A stretch of DNA of 64,000 bases from Paenibacillus aquistagni (GCF_900177815.1 NZ_FXAZ01000001.1:434001-498000), one strand, 5' to 3'. Counted from the first letter of the stretch, positions 29,838 to 38,639 are shown. Notes: generated by a model not told the origin, from the letters alone. Program-made: numbers and translations.

Positions 29838-29957
29838 GTTTATCATTCTCCTTTGCTCGATACGTGTTCTTGAACTGACAAGACCAAGTATACGTGCTCA
29901 ATATGAGAATGCCGAAAGAGCAAAATGAGAAATGAATGAGAGATGGAGAAGAATCGT

Positions 29958-30620
29958 TTAGTCTTCATCCCATTCAATAGAGATGATCTCGCCAGTGTAG
30001 GCATTGATGTACAGCTTGGCTTCCTGCTTATCCGAAGTGTTCATCTCGATTTCATACACGAGCCAATCATCATCCTCCTCAAGTTCGATGGAGGTGATCT
30101 TGCCTTTCACCTGCGCCAAGGCGATTTCCTTTGCCTTTTGCTCACTAATGAGCGCTTTAGATGGCTGCTGTGTTTCATTCTCCTGCGCTTGCTTGTTCGG
30201 CTTGTTTTTCGAGCCAGACGAGGAAGGAGGTTCTTCTCTACTGCTTGTATTATGGTCTGTAGAAGGTGCTGGATTCGGCTCAGAGCCCTCATTCGATTGA
30301 TTATTGGCATCAGATGGAGGCGTAGGCTCTGGGCCAGCAGTCCTCGTCATTTGCTCAATATTGCCACTTGCTGCGTGCACAAGCAGTCTATAGCTTCCTT
30401 GTGCATTCGCAAGCTTTACCTCATAAGAGGGGTACGAAGTTTGAGAGCTTCTTGCGATGCTGGTGATGGTGCCTTCATATTTTTGCTCTATTCTAGCTTT
30501 GATCTCTTCTTGATGAAGCAGTTGTTGATCTTCCTTCGTACTCCAGTAGATCATGCTCCCTAGAATCATGATCAATAGCAGGGCTGCAGCAGCCCACAGC
30601 CGATAACGTTTGTTATGCAT
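29958..30620 (-). CDS. membrane-anchored PepSY domain protein
   Basis: A 220-residue protein with one N-terminal transmembrane segment (WAAAALLLIMILGSMIYW), an extracytoplasmic domain, a long Pro/Ser/Asn-rich linker at about residues 95-150, and a C-terminal PepSY domain (LISEQKAKEIALAQVKGKIT, INAYTGEIISIEWDED). The first extracytoplasmic part (YEGTITSIARSSQTSYPSYE) looks like a second, diverged PepSY-like unit. ATG 30620 is six bases after AGGTG. It follows the sensor kinase by 72 bases, so it may modulate that kinase's extracellular sensing. Confidence 0.82.
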   Translation of the reverse strand: MHNKRYRLWAAAALLLIMILGSMIYWSTKEDQQLLHQEEIKARIEQKYEGTITSIARSSQTSYPSYEVKLANAQGSYRLLVHAASGNIEQMTRTAGPEPTPPSDANNQSNEGSEPNPAPSTDHNTSSREEPPSSSGSKNKPNKQAQENETQQPSKALISEQKAKEIALAQVKGKITSIELEEDDDWLVYEIEMNTSDKQEAKLYINAYTGEIISIEWDED

Positions 30621-30692
30621 GAAATCACCTAACTTCATATATGTTGCCTTCAGTATATAAAACAAAGATGAGAAAACGCTGAGTGCCGATCT

Positions 30693-32033
30693 TTATTCGT
30701 TGAATACAAGGGTAAAACTGGTGAATTTCCCTTCTTGGCTGATCACTTCCAGCTTGGCATTATGAGCGTCTGCTATGCGCTTGGCAATAGACAGGCCTAT
30801 CCCTGTGCCTCCAGTGTCTCGGTGTCTAGCTTCATCTACACGATAGAAGCGGTCGAATACATGTGGAAGGCTTTCATGTGGTATCCCGATCCCATGATCA
30901 GTAACCGTTATGAAGGGCTGGTCTCCTTGTTGACCGAGACACAGCTCGATCGGTTCGCTGCTGTACTTTATCGCGTTATTCAGCAGGATAAGCAGCAATT
31001 GCTTGATTTGAAGGCGGTCTGCACACACCACAAGCGTAGTAGGGGAGGAGAGCTGAATGTTGCGGTTATAAGCTGTTTCAACCATCGCTCTTAATTCCTG
31101 AGCGAGCTCGGTCAGGTCAAATTCAGTTAGATCCAATGCTTGGCTGGATTCATATCTCGCGAGGTCCAGCATTTGCTGCGTCATCAGCTTCATTCGGATG
31201 GCTTCAGCATGAATGGCTTCAATGGCTTCATGAAGAATCTCAGGATCATTGGCTCCCCAGCGTTTTAGCATATCTGCATAGCTCTCGATGACCGTAAGCG
31301 GTGTCTTGAGCTCATGCGAGGCGTCAGACACGAACTGCTGCTGCTTCATATAATTATGCTCCAATTTATCGATCATCGCGTTGAAAGTTGTGGCAAGCTG
31401 ATAGAGTTCATCCTTCGAGCGGTCAGCAAGACTGATCGGAATAAACTGATCGCTTTGTTGAATCTCTTCCATTGTTCTAGCCATGCTCGTCACGGGCTTA
31501 AGAATGATTCGGCCAAGTACTTGTCCTGCAAGCAGGGAAGGAATGATCATGCCTATTGCCGCTATGAGCAGAATGCCTCTTAACACAGATAGATTATGCG
31601 AAACATTAGGCAGCGCCTCAGAGAACTCAAGCATCACGACTTCACCTTGCTCCCAGATCACGGGCAAGGTGGCTCTTGCAATGAGTGTCTTGTCCATGGC
31701 TATCCATTCTGTGCCTTGTTTCTTTGCATTAGACACAAAGAGAGCTGGCAGTGATGAATCTTTGGCTACTGTCAGGAGCACGCGCTGGTTCTCATCAATC
31801 AATCGAATCATTCCATTAGGCGGAAGAAAGGCGCGAAGCATCTTTCTTGCAGCTTGATCTGCAGTAGATCCTTTTAGCGCTTCGCCCATCTGATCAGCGC
31901 TCATTTGAACACGGTTAAGCGCTTCTTGCTTCGTGCTTTGATAGAAAAAAGCATAAATCGTCAAGTTGACGATGACAATGGCAAGGATTAGCCACACCGT
32001 GGTTAGCAAATGAATCTTTCGACGGATGTTCAA
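30693..32033 (-). CDS. two-component sensor histidine kinase (YkoH/ArlS-like)
   Basis: A 446-residue membrane kinase. Transmembrane helices lie at about 10-30 and 152-174 with a 120-residue extracytoplasmic domain between them; a HAMP domain follows (175-228). The phosphoacceptor is H240 in SDASHELKTPLTVIE, and the ATPase domain has the N box (LLILLNNAIKYS), G1 (VTDHGIGIP) and G2 (GGTGIGLSIAKRI). TTG 32033 is read seven bases after the response regulator stop. The signal is unknown; the PepSY partners and divergent ABC operon point to envelope stress. Confidence 0.92.
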   Translation of the reverse strand: MNIRRKIHLLTTVWLILAIVIVNLTIYAFFYQSTKQEALNRVQMSADQMGEALKGSTADQAARKMLRAFLPPNGMIRLIDENQRVLLTVAKDSSLPALFVSNAKKQGTEWIAMDKTLIARATLPVIWEQGEVVMLEFSEALPNVSHNLSVLRGILLIAAIGMIIPSLLAGQVLGRIILKPVTSMARTMEEIQQSDQFIPISLADRSKDELYQLATTFNAMIDKLEHNYMKQQQFVSDASHELKTPLTVIESYADMLKRWGANDPEILHEAIEAIHAEAIRMKLMTQQMLDLARYESSQALDLTEFDLTELAQELRAMVETAYNRNIQLSSPTTLVVCADRLQIKQLLLILLNNAIKYSSEPIELCLGQQGDQPFITVTDHGIGIPHESLPHVFDRFYRVDEARHRDTGGTGIGLSIAKRIADAHNAKLEVISQEGKFTSFTLVFNE

Positions 32034-32040
32034 GCTCCAT

Positions 32041-32778
32041 TCACTCCTTCATCATATAACCAACACCTCTTATGGTATGGATATAGGGCGTTTGGAAGGG
32101 GCGATCAACCTTATTGCGCAGATAGCGTATGTATACGTCCACCACATTGGTATCGCCGTAATAATCATATCCCCAGACGTGAGTCAGTATCTGCTCTCGC
32201 TCCATGACCTGATGGGGATGCTTCATTAAGAACAACAAGAGATCGTATTCTCGCGGGGTCAGGTCAATGGCTTGCCCACCTCGCGTCACCTCTCTTGACT
32301 TCTCTTGTACGATAAGATCGCCAAGAACTGTACGGTGCTCATCGATCGGTGAAGATGCGGTCGTTATAGCGTGCACAGCCGCTGCCGTTCGAAGGCATGC
32401 TCGAATGCGCGCCAATAGCTCTTCGAATTGAAAGGGCTTCGTAATATAATCGTTAGCGCCCAGATCAAGTCCACTTACCTTGTCGTGCACAGAATCTCTT
32501 GCCGTAAGCAGAATAACGGGCGTATGCGGGTCGGATGCGCGCATCCGGCGAAGCACCTCAAGGCCGCTCCATTCCGGGAGCATGACATCAAGCAGAACCA
32601 AGCTCCAAGAAGAATGGTTCACTTTCTGAAGTCCTTCAGTGCCTGTGTGGGCGAGCTCAACTTGATAGCCCTCATGCTGCAGCTCCAGCTGAATAACGCG
32701 GGCGATCTTGCGATCATCTTCGATAATTAGAATGCTTGGATGTTGTGCAGGTGTAAGCTCATTTTGCTGCATGTTCAT
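32041..32778 (-). CDS. OmpR-family response regulator (YkoG-like)
   Basis: A 245-residue regulator with a receiver domain (acidic pocket IIEDD at 18-22, phosphoacceptor D64 in LVLLDVMLP, K in ANDYITKPF) and a C-terminal winged helix (LTPREYDLLLFLMKHPHQVM, DVYIRYLRNKVD, TIRGVGYMM). ATG 32778 follows GAGGAG by seven bases. It is the first gene of the leftward operon, divergent from the ABC exporter operon, which makes that operon its most likely target. Confidence 0.93.
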   Translation of the reverse strand: MNMQQNELTPAQHPSILIIEDDRKIARVIQLELQHEGYQVELAHTGTEGLQKVNHSSWSLVLLDVMLPEWSGLEVLRRMRASDPHTPVILLTARDSVHDKVSGLDLGANDYITKPFQFEELLARIRACLRTAAAVHAITTASSPIDEHRTVLGDLIVQEKSREVTRGGQAIDLTPREYDLLLFLMKHPHQVMEREQILTHVWGYDYYGDTNVVDVYIRYLRNKVDRPFQTPYIHTIRGVGYMMKE

Positions 32779-32823
32779 TTGTTCTCCTCTTTGTGTTTGC
32801 GTTGTGCTACAAGCATATCTACT

Positions 32824-32923
32824 ATTATAACTTTCATGCAATAGCGGTCTCAGGTAAAATTAGGAAAACCATGTCATTCGTTACAACCGTTGTAACTATT
32901 TTTACCTATAGATGAATTATACT
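32824..32923. promoter_or_regulatory. divergent promoter region with palindromic operator
   Basis: A perfect inverted repeat GTTACAAC-C-GTTGTAAC occupies 32880-32896. Around it sit AGGTAAAAT (32852-32860) and its near reverse complement ATTTTTACCT (32898-32907). Possible -10 elements are TATAAT on the minus strand (32824-32829) for the two-component operon and TATACT on the plus strand (32918-32923) for the ABC operon; neither has a good -35, as expected for an activator-dependent promoter. Confidence 0.6.
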
Positions 32924-32971
32924 GGTAAAGGTTTGGTCCAAAAACATTATTTGAAGAAGGGGGTATCGCCA

Positions 32972-33838
32972 TTGTTTAGGAAGCTTCGCTTCAAGAAGCC
33001 GGTATCGCGAGCCGAAGACACCCCAATAGAGAGCGAAGAGCAAGCTGAGTCAGCAGAGCCAGTTGATCTTGACAAGGGGCAATCCATATCAGAGCGCAAA
33101 GCGGCTGAGGATGCGTTTAATCGCGCTCGTGATAATACATATGATCCACTGCTTCGTGTAACCGAAGTGAAGCGCACGTTCCAGGTTGGAAGCGAGCGCA
33201 TACAGGTGCTAAAAGGCATTAATATGGAAGTCTCTCAGGGTCAGCTAGTAATGCTGAAGGGACGATCCGGCTCAGGCAAGACGACACTGCTCAATATGCT
33301 TGGCGGCCTTGATCTGCCGACAGAAGGCGAGATCTGGTTTAAGAACGAGCCATTCTCTACTTGGAGCGATGAGAAGCGCACCTACACGAGAAGACAGGAT
33401 ATCGGCTTTATTTTTCAGGCATTTGCCCTGATGCCGTTGTTATCTGCCTATGAGAATGTAGAACTGTCCCTGCGCATGGCGAAGGTGCCGAAGTCACTTT
33501 GGAAGCCAAGGGTTCAGCATTGCTTGGAACTGGTTGGCCTCGGTAAAAGGATGAATCATCGTCCTTATGAGATGTCCGGTGGCGAGCAGCAGCGTGTAGC
33601 GATAGCCAAGGCTATAGCCCATAAGCCATTGCTCTTGCTGGCGGACGAGCCTACCGCGGATTTAGACACACAGATGGTTGCTCAGGTCATGGGTGTATTT
33701 CACCAAATTATTCGTACAGAAAACATATCCATTTGTATGACAACCCACGATCCTACTATTTTGGAGGTTGCAGATCATGTTTATGAAATGGTTGACGGCA
33801 GATTCGTCTCCAAAGTCGGCGCAGCGCCGACGGTCTAA
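32972..33838 (+). CDS. ABC exporter ATPase (MacB/LolD type)
   Basis: A 288-residue ATPase. An unusual ~60-residue charged N-terminal extension precedes the ABC domain. Walker A is GRSGSGKTT, the signature is MSGGEQQRVAIAKA, Walker B is LLLLADEPTADLD and the switch histidine is in MTTHDP. The family pairs with FtsX-like permeases, matching the gene two places downstream. TTG 32972 is chosen, eight bases after GAAGGGGG; an ATG at 32912 has no binding site. The last 62 bases overlap the next gene. It is first of five co-directional genes with gaps of 9 bases or less. Confidence 0.88.
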   Translation: MFRKLRFKKPVSRAEDTPIESEEQAESAEPVDLDKGQSISERKAAEDAFNRARDNTYDPLLRVTEVKRTFQVGSERIQVLKGINMEVSQGQLVMLKGRSGSGKTTLLNMLGGLDLPTEGEIWFKNEPFSTWSDEKRTYTRRQDIGFIFQAFALMPLLSAYENVELSLRMAKVPKSLWKPRVQHCLELVGLGKRMNHRPYEMSGGEQQRVAIAKAIAHKPLLLLADEPTADLDTQMVAQVMGVFHQIIRTENISICMTTHDPTILEVADHVYEMVDGRFVSKVGAAPTV

Positions 33839-34880
33839 TTGGAGGAAAGGCACTTTACTAGTCATATCCATAACAATGCTGCTCACGACAGCTTGTTCGA
33901 TTCTTCCGAAGGAGGAAGAAGAGGAGGTGCTGCCTCCGATCACACCGCCTACGATATCAAAGAAGCCAGAATATGAAGTAACGAAAGCGACGCTTGAGAC
34001 GAAGGTATCTGCCAACGGTAAGCTGATGTCTCAGCAGGAAGAGAACTTATATTTTACGCTTGATGGCAAGAGAATTAAAGATGTGCTCGTCAAGAACGGG
34101 GATAGTGTTAAAGCGGGACAAACATTAGCTATGCTTGATGTTGAGGATATGCAGAAGGATTTGCGCTCAAAGCGTCTGCAGCTGCGCAAAGAAGAGATGC
34201 AGATGAAAGAAACACTCCGCAATAAGGATGAGATGGATCCGATCCAATTCGAGGAGGCGCAGATCCTGTTTGAGGAACGCCGCCAAGAGATTGCAGATCT
34301 TGAGAATGATATTGCCAAGGCGGAGTTGAAGGCTCCTTATGCGGGCACGCTTGTCTCTTTGAATATGAAAAAAGGAGACGCCACCAAATCCTATGAGACA
34401 GTCGCTATTGTAGCGGATACTTCGCGACTTGCGATTGCAGTTCAGCTCTCAAAAGAGGATCTCAAGCGAATTGCGCTGGATATGGAGACGGTCGTCAGCA
34501 TTAACAACGTGGATAAGAAGCTTAAAGGCAAGGTGAAGTCGCTGCCGAACCCATCCACAGACAACAATAATAACAACGGGCAGCAAGGGCAAGGGAATCA
34601 GCAGGATCGAATTGATCAGTATGTGCTGATTCAAGTGGATCAGCTCCCTGAAGGACTGAAGCGTGGAACACCGCTCAATGCACAAATTATTATTCAACGC
34701 AAAAAGGATGCTGTCGTCATCCCAACCGCTGCACTTCGCACCTTAGGCTTACGTACATATGTTCAAGTGGTTGATGAAAATGGAAAACGCGAGGTGGATG
34801 TTGAGGTCGGCCAGCAAACACCAACACAAGTCGAGATCTTGCATGGGCTTGAGGTCGGACAGAAAGTAGTGGGTCGATAA
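33777..34880 (+). CDS. membrane-fusion (HlyD/RND-type) adaptor lipoprotein
   Basis: A 367-residue periplasmic-adaptor-like protein. The signal peptide ends in the lipobox LLTTAC with C40 as the lipidated residue. It has the first half of a lipoyl/barrel-sandwich domain (KVSANGKLMSQQEENLYF), a coiled-coil hairpin of about 75 residues, the second lipoyl half (AELKAPYAGTLVSLNMKKGD) and a beta-barrel. An Asn/Gln-rich insert sits at about residues 259-280. ATG 33777 has GGAGG ten bases upstream, inside the ATPase gene, giving a long overlap. Such adaptors link FtsX-like permeases to the outside. Confidence 0.87.
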   Translation: MFMKWLTADSSPKSAQRRRSNWRKGTLLVISITMLLTTACSILPKEEEEEVLPPITPPTISKKPEYEVTKATLETKVSANGKLMSQQEENLYFTLDGKRIKDVLVKNGDSVKAGQTLAMLDVEDMQKDLRSKRLQLRKEEMQMKETLRNKDEMDPIQFEEAQILFEERRQEIADLENDIAKAELKAPYAGTLVSLNMKKGDATKSYETVAIVADTSRLAIAVQLSKEDLKRIALDMETVVSINNVDKKLKGKVKSLPNPSTDNNNNNGQQGQGNQQDRIDQYVLIQVDQLPEGLKRGTPLNAQIIIQRKKDAVVIPTAALRTLGLRTYVQVVDENGKREVDVEVGQQTPTQVEILHGLEVGQKVVGR

Positions 34881-37741
34881 TGGGAGTTCCACTATTCCGA
34901 TTTTTATTTCGCAAAATGTGGAATACGAGGTGGATGACACTTAGTACATTAATAGGTCTTATCGTTGCGGTGTCCTTTACCGTAAGTATTCCCATGTACG
35001 CTGATGGAGCTTTAAAACGAGTCATCTCGCAATCCATACAGGAGAACAGCGAGGGCTTGCCTGCGGGCTCGCTTCTCCTGCGCTACCAATCCACAGGCGG
35101 GGAGAAGACAGATCTAGCAGCACTCCAGGATGTAAATACGTTTATTGAGCAGGAAGTGCAGGACAAAATCGGCTTCCCGGCTCTGTTGTATGTGCATTCT
35201 CAGCAGATTCGGCCGACTGAGGTCATTCCTGTCGATCCGACCAAGGTTGATGCAAGTCGGGTCCGCAATATGACCCTCGCCAGCTTATCTGAGCTAGATA
35301 AGCAGGTGGAGATATCGAATGGGAGAATGAACAAGGACGGCAATATCAATGGAGCACTCGAAGTGGTTATGCTCGAGGATGCCATGTACCGCAATGATCT
35401 TCATATTGGAGATGAGCTTGATTATCCAGTCTATGGCGGCTCGAATGTGAATTTGCGGGTCAAGATTGTCGGTACCTTTAAGCCAGTGGACGAGAAGAGC
35501 GCATTTTGGTATCAAGGCTTCGAGAGCATGATGAACACCTTGTACGTTACTCCGAAGACGCTGCACGATGTCGTGCTGAAGGAGAATAAGGTTCAGCTGC
35601 AGAATTCCAGCTGGTATTATGCTTTTGACTTGCGAGAGATCAAGACGAGCCAGATTGCCGAGCTTCGTTCTACATTGGACCGTCTGGGCATTGAGCTTTA
35701 TCAGAAGCTAAAGGGAACGAATGTAGAGCTGTCCTTTGCGAAGCTTCTCGATGAATTCCGCTCGCAAAGCTTAAGGCTGCAAATGATGCTGTTTACGCTT
35801 GCTGCCCCAATGATCGCGATGGTGTTCTACTTCATCGCGATGAATGCGAATCAAGCGCTTGAGAAGCAGCAGAGTGATATCTCCGTGCTTCGAAGCCGCG
35901 GAGCAAGCACGAAGCAGATTATACTGATGTATCTGCTGGAGGGCGTGATCCTCGGGGGCCTTGCTTTGCTGGCCTCGCCATTCTTTGGCTGGTTCATGGC
36001 GAAGTCCATCGGCTCAGCCAATGGCTTCCTGGAGTTTGTTAACCGCAAATCGATCCCAGTCGGCTTCTCGAGTGACGCGGTTATCTTCGGCGCAGCAGCA
36101 GTCATTATTGCTTTGACGGCTACTTTGATTCCAGCGATCGCAGCAGCGAGATCCTCGATTGTCAACCTGAGACAGAAGATGGCGCGCAAGGATAAGAAGC
36201 CGTTTTGGCAAAAGTGGTTCTTGGATATTGCCTTGCTTGGGCTTGCTGGCTATGGCTACTACTTGTCTAACCAGCAGCAGCTCTTGTCCTTCCAGACAGG
36301 GATGACCTCCGATCAGCTTCAAGTGCAGCCATTCTTGTTCTTTGTTCCTGCACTGGCCATTTTTTCGATCGGGCTCTTTTTCTTAAGAATCTTCCCGTGG
36401 CTGCTGAAGCTGGTTCAGTGGATGTTTTCTAAAGTGCTGCCATTGCCGTTCTACTTGACCTTGACGCAGCTGTCGCGATCGGCAAAATCCTACTACCCGC
36501 TGATGATCCTTCTCATCTTGACGTTGGGATTAGGGGTTTATAACTCATCTGCGGCTCGTACCATTGATTTGAACTCTACGGAGCGCACTCAATACAAGTA
36601 CGGAGCGGATGTCGTCCTTCAGACGGTATGGGAAAGCTCGGCCGAGTTCGAACCGAATAGCAATCAAGGCAATAACGGCGGAGGCCAAGGCAACGGGGGG
36701 AACCCGGGCGCTGGCGGACAACAGCAAAAACCAAGCAAAATTATTTTCAACGAGCCGCCGTTTGAATTATTCAAGCGTCAGCCAGGGGTTGAAGCAGCGA
36801 CACGCGTGCTGAAAACCAAGGCGAATGTAATCGTGTCCGGCCGCTCGATCGGCCAAGGCATGCTGATGGGAATTGACAATGTTGACTTTGCTAATGTGGC
36901 CTGGCTGAGAGCGGATATGTTCCCTGTGCATCCTTATAAATACTTGGATGCGATGGGCAAGTATACAGAGAGCGGAGTCATTATCTCCTCCAACACAGCA
37001 AGCAAGTATCAATTGAAGCCGGGAGATTCGATCTCGATCTCAATCTCAGACCAGATGGTGGACTTCGCCATAGTTGCGGTTCTGCCATATTGGCCGACGC
37101 AATACCCGGATCAAGCACCATTCTTCATCGCGAATCTGGATTATATTTATGACCAATCTCCGATTCAGCCTTATGAAGTATGGCTGAAGATGAAGGAAGG
37201 CGCGAAGCTAGCACCTGTTATTGAATCCTTGCAGAACGCCGGCATCGAGCTTGCTTCGGTTACTGACGTAAGATCTGAGCTTATTGCTCAGAGCAAGCAT
37301 CCATCCCGAGGCGGAGTGTTCGGTATCCTGAGCATGGGCTTCCTGATATCCATCGTTGTATCGTTGATCGGATATCTGTTGTATTGGTTCTTTAATCTAT
37401 CAAGCCGGGTTGTTCAATTCGGTATTTTGCGGGCGATGGGTCTATCGAGAGGCCAGCTTACGGGTATGCTGCTCTTGGAGCAGCTGTTCACAGCTGGGTT
37501 ATCTATCGGTCTTGGCATTGTTATTGGCAAGATTGTCAGCTATCTTTTCTTGCCATTCCTGCAGGGGACAGAAAGTGCTCAAATGCAGGTGCCTCCATTC
37601 CGAATCATATTCGATTCTAGAGATACGCTGCAATTGTATTTCGTTGTATTGGTCATGATGATTCTTGGAGCATCCATGCTGTTTATGCACATTCGACGCC
37701 TTCGTGTTCATCAAGCCGTGAAGATGGGAGAGGAGCGGTAA
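34880..37741 (+). CDS. large FtsX-like ABC permease
   Basis: A 953-residue permease with the duplicated FtsX architecture: TM1 near residues 15-37, a ~265-residue extracytoplasmic domain, three helices near 300-435, two central helices, another large extracytoplasmic domain, and three C-terminal helices (about 820-945). FtsX core segments are recognisable (EKQQSDISVLRSRGASTKQI, FGILRAMGLSRGQLTGMLLL). A Gly/Asn/Gln-rich stretch (about residues 592-620) interrupts the second outer domain. ATG 34880 overlaps the adaptor stop (TAATG). Such permeases move lipopeptides, lipoproteins or peptides by mechanotransmission rather than by an alternating pore. Confidence 0.9.
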   Translation: MGVPLFRFLFRKMWNTRWMTLSTLIGLIVAVSFTVSIPMYADGALKRVISQSIQENSEGLPAGSLLLRYQSTGGEKTDLAALQDVNTFIEQEVQDKIGFPALLYVHSQQIRPTEVIPVDPTKVDASRVRNMTLASLSELDKQVEISNGRMNKDGNINGALEVVMLEDAMYRNDLHIGDELDYPVYGGSNVNLRVKIVGTFKPVDEKSAFWYQGFESMMNTLYVTPKTLHDVVLKENKVQLQNSSWYYAFDLREIKTSQIAELRSTLDRLGIELYQKLKGTNVELSFAKLLDEFRSQSLRLQMMLFTLAAPMIAMVFYFIAMNANQALEKQQSDISVLRSRGASTKQIILMYLLEGVILGGLALLASPFFGWFMAKSIGSANGFLEFVNRKSIPVGFSSDAVIFGAAAVIIALTATLIPAIAAARSSIVNLRQKMARKDKKPFWQKWFLDIALLGLAGYGYYLSNQQQLLSFQTGMTSDQLQVQPFLFFVPALAIFSIGLFFLRIFPWLLKLVQWMFSKVLPLPFYLTLTQLSRSAKSYYPLMILLILTLGLGVYNSSAARTIDLNSTERTQYKYGADVVLQTVWESSAEFEPNSNQGNNGGGQGNGGNPGAGGQQQKPSKIIFNEPPFELFKRQPGVEAATRVLKTKANVIVSGRSIGQGMLMGIDNVDFANVAWLRADMFPVHPYKYLDAMGKYTESGVIISSNTASKYQLKPGDSISISISDQMVDFAIVAVLPYWPTQYPDQAPFFIANLDYIYDQSPIQPYEVWLKMKEGAKLAPVIESLQNAGIELASVTDVRSELIAQSKHPSRGGVFGILSMGFLISIVVSLIGYLLYWFFNLSSRVVQFGILRAMGLSRGQLTGMLLLEQLFTAGLSIGLGIVIGKIVSYLFLPFLQGTESAQMQVPPFRIIFDSRDTLQLYFVVLVMMILGASMLFMHIRRLRVHQAVKMGEER

Positions 37742-37744
37742 CGA

Positions 37745-38635
37745 ATGATTCAATGTGAAGGTTTAGTCAAAATTTATAAGACCGATGACCTCGAGGTCGT
37801 TGCGCTTCAAGGCCTTAATTTGACGGTGAATGAAGGCGAAATGATGGCGATCATCGGCAACAGCGGAAGCGGGAAATCGACGTTTCTGAACATATTGGGC
37901 GGTCTTGACCGCCCTTCTGCCGGCAGCATTATGGTGGATAAGTGGAACTTGCTTAAGATTACGGATGAGGAGCTTGTCAAGTATAAGCGAGACACAGTTG
38001 GGTTCATCTGGCAGAACAATGCGAGAAACCTGCTTCCTTATCTTACGGCGCTTGAGAATGTAGAGATGCCGATGATGCTGTCGGGACGCTTGGACCGTCC
38101 TTATGCCAAGCAGCTCCTTACATGGGTAGGATTGTCTCATCGGATGAACAACAAGCTTACGGAATTGTCAGGGGGAGAGCAGCAGCGGGTAGCGCTAGCG
38201 ATCGCATTGTCGAATAAGCCGAAGCTTCTGCTTGCTGACGAACCGACGGGCTCCGTAGATTCTGAGACCTCTGATATGATTATGGACATTTTCCGCAAGA
38301 TGAATCGAGAGATCGGCATTACGATCGTGATCGTTACTCACGATATGGAGCTTGCAGGTAAAGTAGACCGAGTTGTCGCGATCCGTGACGGTCTAACGAG
38401 TACTGAGTTTATTAAGCGGAATCCAAGCTTGAATGAAGAAGGCAAGCAAGGATTCATGAATGAAGTCGGCCATCAGCTTCATGAGGTCCATGAGGCCTAC
38501 GTTGTTGTCGATCGTGTGGGGCGTTTGCAGGTTCCAAAGGAATTCCTGAATGCACTAGATATTAATGACAAAGCATCAATGGAATTCGATGGAGACAAGA
38601 TTGTGATTCGCACACCAAACAAGTTGGAGGAGTAA
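37745..38635 (+). CDS. second ABC exporter ATPase with C-terminal AbrB/SpoVT-like domain
   Basis: A 296-residue ATPase. Residues 1-222 form a LolD/MacB-type ABC domain: Walker A GNSGSGKST at 38-46, signature LSGGEQQRVALA at 141-152, Walker B LLLADEPTG at 161-169 and switch histidine H199. Residues 223-250 are a linker. Residues 251-292 (38495-38620) resemble a swapped-hairpin AbrB/SpoVT unit: a VDRVGRLQVPKEFLNALDI core and a closing DGDKIVIRTP strand, matching the D-x-x-GR-x-x-(I/V)P-x-E pattern. This is not a known part of transporter ATPases as far as I know. The gene starts three bases after the permease. Confidence 0.87.
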   Translation: MIQCEGLVKIYKTDDLEVVALQGLNLTVNEGEMMAIIGNSGSGKSTFLNILGGLDRPSAGSIMVDKWNLLKITDEELVKYKRDTVGFIWQNNARNLLPYLTALENVEMPMMLSGRLDRPYAKQLLTWVGLSHRMNNKLTELSGGEQQRVALAIALSNKPKLLLADEPTGSVDSETSDMIMDIFRKMNREIGITIVIVTHDMELAGKVDRVVAIRDGLTSTEFIKRNPSLNEEGKQGFMNEVGHQLHEVHEAYVVVDRVGRLQVPKEFLNALDINDKASMEFDGDKIVIRTPNKLEE

Positions 38636-38639
38636 ATAG

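Noticed and set aside
29943..30563. 206-residue plus-strand frame across the PepSY gene
   Set aside because: The minus-strand frame has a membrane segment, a PepSY domain and a ribosome site; the plus-strand frame has none of these.
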